Assembly (NCBI RefSeq): GCF_019879105.1
Contig: NZ_CP082249.1
Span: 2,852,001 to 2,916,000, forward strand
Source: Natrinema sp. SYSU A 869
GTDB lineage: Archaea; Halobacteriota; Halobacteria; Halobacteriales; Natrialbaceae
Length of the DNA: 64,000 nt
Direction of reading: 5' to 3'
Positions within the stretch are counted from its first letter, which is position 1; each line of letters opens with the position of its first letter. This document shows positions 63,083-64,000 of this stretch, in pieces. The position numbers and the translations under genes were made by a program. The notes beneath the pieces are model-generated. The model saw nothing but the letters and a program-made list of their open reading frames with translations, had not been told where the DNA came from and did not search any database.

Positions 63083-63652
63083 ATGTACAAACGGGTTAGA
63101 CTGAAGGACACAGTAGAAGTACCGCCGGAAGAGCTCGGCGACGTTTCGCCGGACCGAGTCAAGCGACTGCTCCAGGACAAACTCGAGGGGCGGATGGACG
63201 AAGAGGTCGGGAGCGTCGTCTCCGTCACCAATGTCCACGATATCGGCGAAGGAACGGTGTTGCCAAACCGGCCGGGCGTCTACTACGAGGCCGAGTTCGA
63301 CGCCGTCACCTTCGATCCGGAGATGCAGGAGGTCGTCGACGGCACCGTCGTCGAAGTCGTCGAATTCGGTGCCTTCGTCGGGATCGGCCCCGTCGACGGA
63401 TTGCTGCACGTCTCGCAGATCAGCGACGAATATCTCGCCTTCGATGGCGAGAACCAGCGGCTGGCCTCGAACGAGTCCGCGCGCTCGCTCGGTGTCGAAG
63501 ACGCCGTCCGGGCCCGAATCGTCACCAAGAGCATCGACGAACGCAACCCTCGCGACTCGAAGATCGGGCTCACCGCGAAACAGCCCGGGCTCGGCAAACA
63601 CGGCTGGCTCGAAGAAGAACGCGAAAAGCGCGAAGCGACCGCAGGTGAATAA
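63083..63652 (+). CDS. rpo7: RNA polymerase subunit Rpo7 (RpoE')
   Basis: A 189-residue subunit of the stalk of archaeal RNA polymerase. The N-terminal RNP-like part opens MYKRVRLKDTVEVPPEELG, and the C-terminal S1 domain contains VDGTVVEVVEFGAFVGIGPVDGLLHVSQIS. It starts immediately after the PIN stop and is followed by spt4, the second member of the rpoE pair. It binds Rpo4 and contacts nascent RNA. Confidence 0.95.
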   Translation: MYKRVRLKDTVEVPPEELGDVSPDRVKRLLQDKLEGRMDEEVGSVVSVTNVHDIGEGTVLPNRPGVYYEAEFDAVTFDPEMQEVVDGTVVEVVEFGAFVGIGPVDGLLHVSQISDEYLAFDGENQRLASNESARSLGVEDAVRARIVTKSIDERNPRDSKIGLTAKQPGLGKHGWLEEEREKREATAGE

Positions 63653-63654
63653 CC

Positions 63655-63852
63655 ATGGCATCCGACCGCCTCGTCTGTCGCGAGTGTCACCGGGTCAACG
63701 AACCGGACAACGAGACCTGTGACGCCTGTAACTCCTCGTCGCTGACCGAGGACTGGGCGGGCTACGTCATCATCGCCCACCCCGAAGAGAGTCAGATCGC
63801 AACGGAGATGCAGATCACCGAACCGGGCGCGTACGCCCTGAAGGTTCGCTGA
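63655..63852 (+). CDS. spt4: Transcription elongation factor Spt4 (RpoE'')
   Basis: A 65-residue zinc-ribbon protein that pairs with Spt5. The two CxxC pairs are CRECHRVNEPDNETCDAC, typical of Spt4/RpoE''. The C terminus EMQITEPGAYALKVR also fits. It starts three bases after the rpo7 stop. Confidence 0.95.
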   Translation: MASDRLVCRECHRVNEPDNETCDACNSSSLTEDWAGYVIIAHPEESQIATEMQITEPGAYALKVR

Positions 63853-63857
63853 CTCGC

Positions 63858-64000
63858 GTGACCCGCGACGACAACGAAGAGCCGACGCTCGCCGACGACG
63901 ACCAGCTACTGGTTTTGCCGGACGACCTCCGCCACGAGCTCAAGGAGCCGATGGGCCCGATCGAAACCGACGCAGAACGGCTCCTCGAGACCGTCGACGG
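63858..64000 (+). CDS. GTP-dependent dephospho-CoA kinase (DUF359 family), N-terminal part
   Basis: A GTG start six bases after the spt4 stop opens a frame to the right edge, 47 codons visible (VTRDDNEEPTLADDDQLLVLPDDLRHELKEPMGPIETDA). The gene next to spt4 in archaea is normally the DUF359 dephospho-CoA kinase, which makes coenzyme A, and LLVLPDDLRHELKEPMGPI resembles that family's start. The catalytic part lies outside the window. Confidence 0.75.
   Translation, partial: MTRDDNEEPTLADDDQLLVLPDDLRHELKEPMGPIETDAERLLETVD

Noticed and set aside
1-64000. tRNA or rRNA genes
   Set aside because: I looked for tRNA T-loop signatures and rRNA-like stretches between genes and saw none, although a short or intron-containing tRNA could be missed by eye.

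Overview
The window is a stretch of haloarchaeal chromosome (class Halobacteria; a Natrialbales-like genus such as Natrinema or Haloterrigena is my inference, not proven). The evidence is the high GC content, the strong Asp/Glu bias of nearly every protein, leaderless TATA-type promoters, and archaeal genes: sn-glycerol-1-phosphate dehydrogenase, aIF2-gamma, Rpo7/Spt4, S6e, Orc1/Cdc6 and F420-type oxidoreductases. Genes are packed tightly on both strands. No rRNA, tRNA, CRISPR array or intact insertion sequence was recognised.

Layout. 0-9 kb: a cut membrane protein, archaeal lipid enzyme egsA, an ABC exporter pair, an S9 peptidase, a glycosyltransferase, a HIT protein and a solitary trpB. 9-28 kb: a YeiH-type transporter, a stand-alone NuoCD fusion, PAP2 phosphatase, sulfatase-fold enzyme, LUD protein, beta-propeller protein, GNAT enzyme, a FixI/CcoI-like P1B ATPase whose CPC motif reads SPW, an F420-type flavoprotein, an MFS transporter, and a lipase-maturation-factor/DCC pair. 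28.6-34.9 kb is an accessory-looking block: a PD-(D/E)XK-like protein, a PhiH1-repressor-like winged helix, a winged-helix/SRA-like/HNH protein that looks like a modification-dependent nuclease, a pterin carbinolamine dehydratase, and an Orc1/Cdc6 gene with copies of one 20-bp box on both sides. This is the best candidate for a replication origin in the window.

35-57 kb: 6-phosphogluconate dehydrogenase, a 1079-residue soluble histidine kinase, dCTP deaminase-family enzyme, aconitase, an LLM oxidoreductase, a beta-CASP nuclease, ribosomal protein S6e preceded by a run of strong hairpins, a PadR regulator, a DHH phosphoesterase, three universal stress proteins (one frameshifted), a GNAT enzyme and an AAA ATPase. 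57-64 kb: small conserved haloarchaeal proteins, a frameshifted PhnP-like MBL hydrolase, then the conserved archaeal information-processing operon eif2g - PIN nuclease - rpo7 - spt4 - DUF359 dephospho-CoA kinase (cut by the right edge).

Main points for a second look: the Orc/box cluster at 32.4-34.4 kb, the neighbouring nuclease genes, the SPW-motif P-type ATPase, the orphan NuoCD, the hairpin cluster before S6e, and two frameshifts that both remove one base from a G/C run and may be sequence errors.
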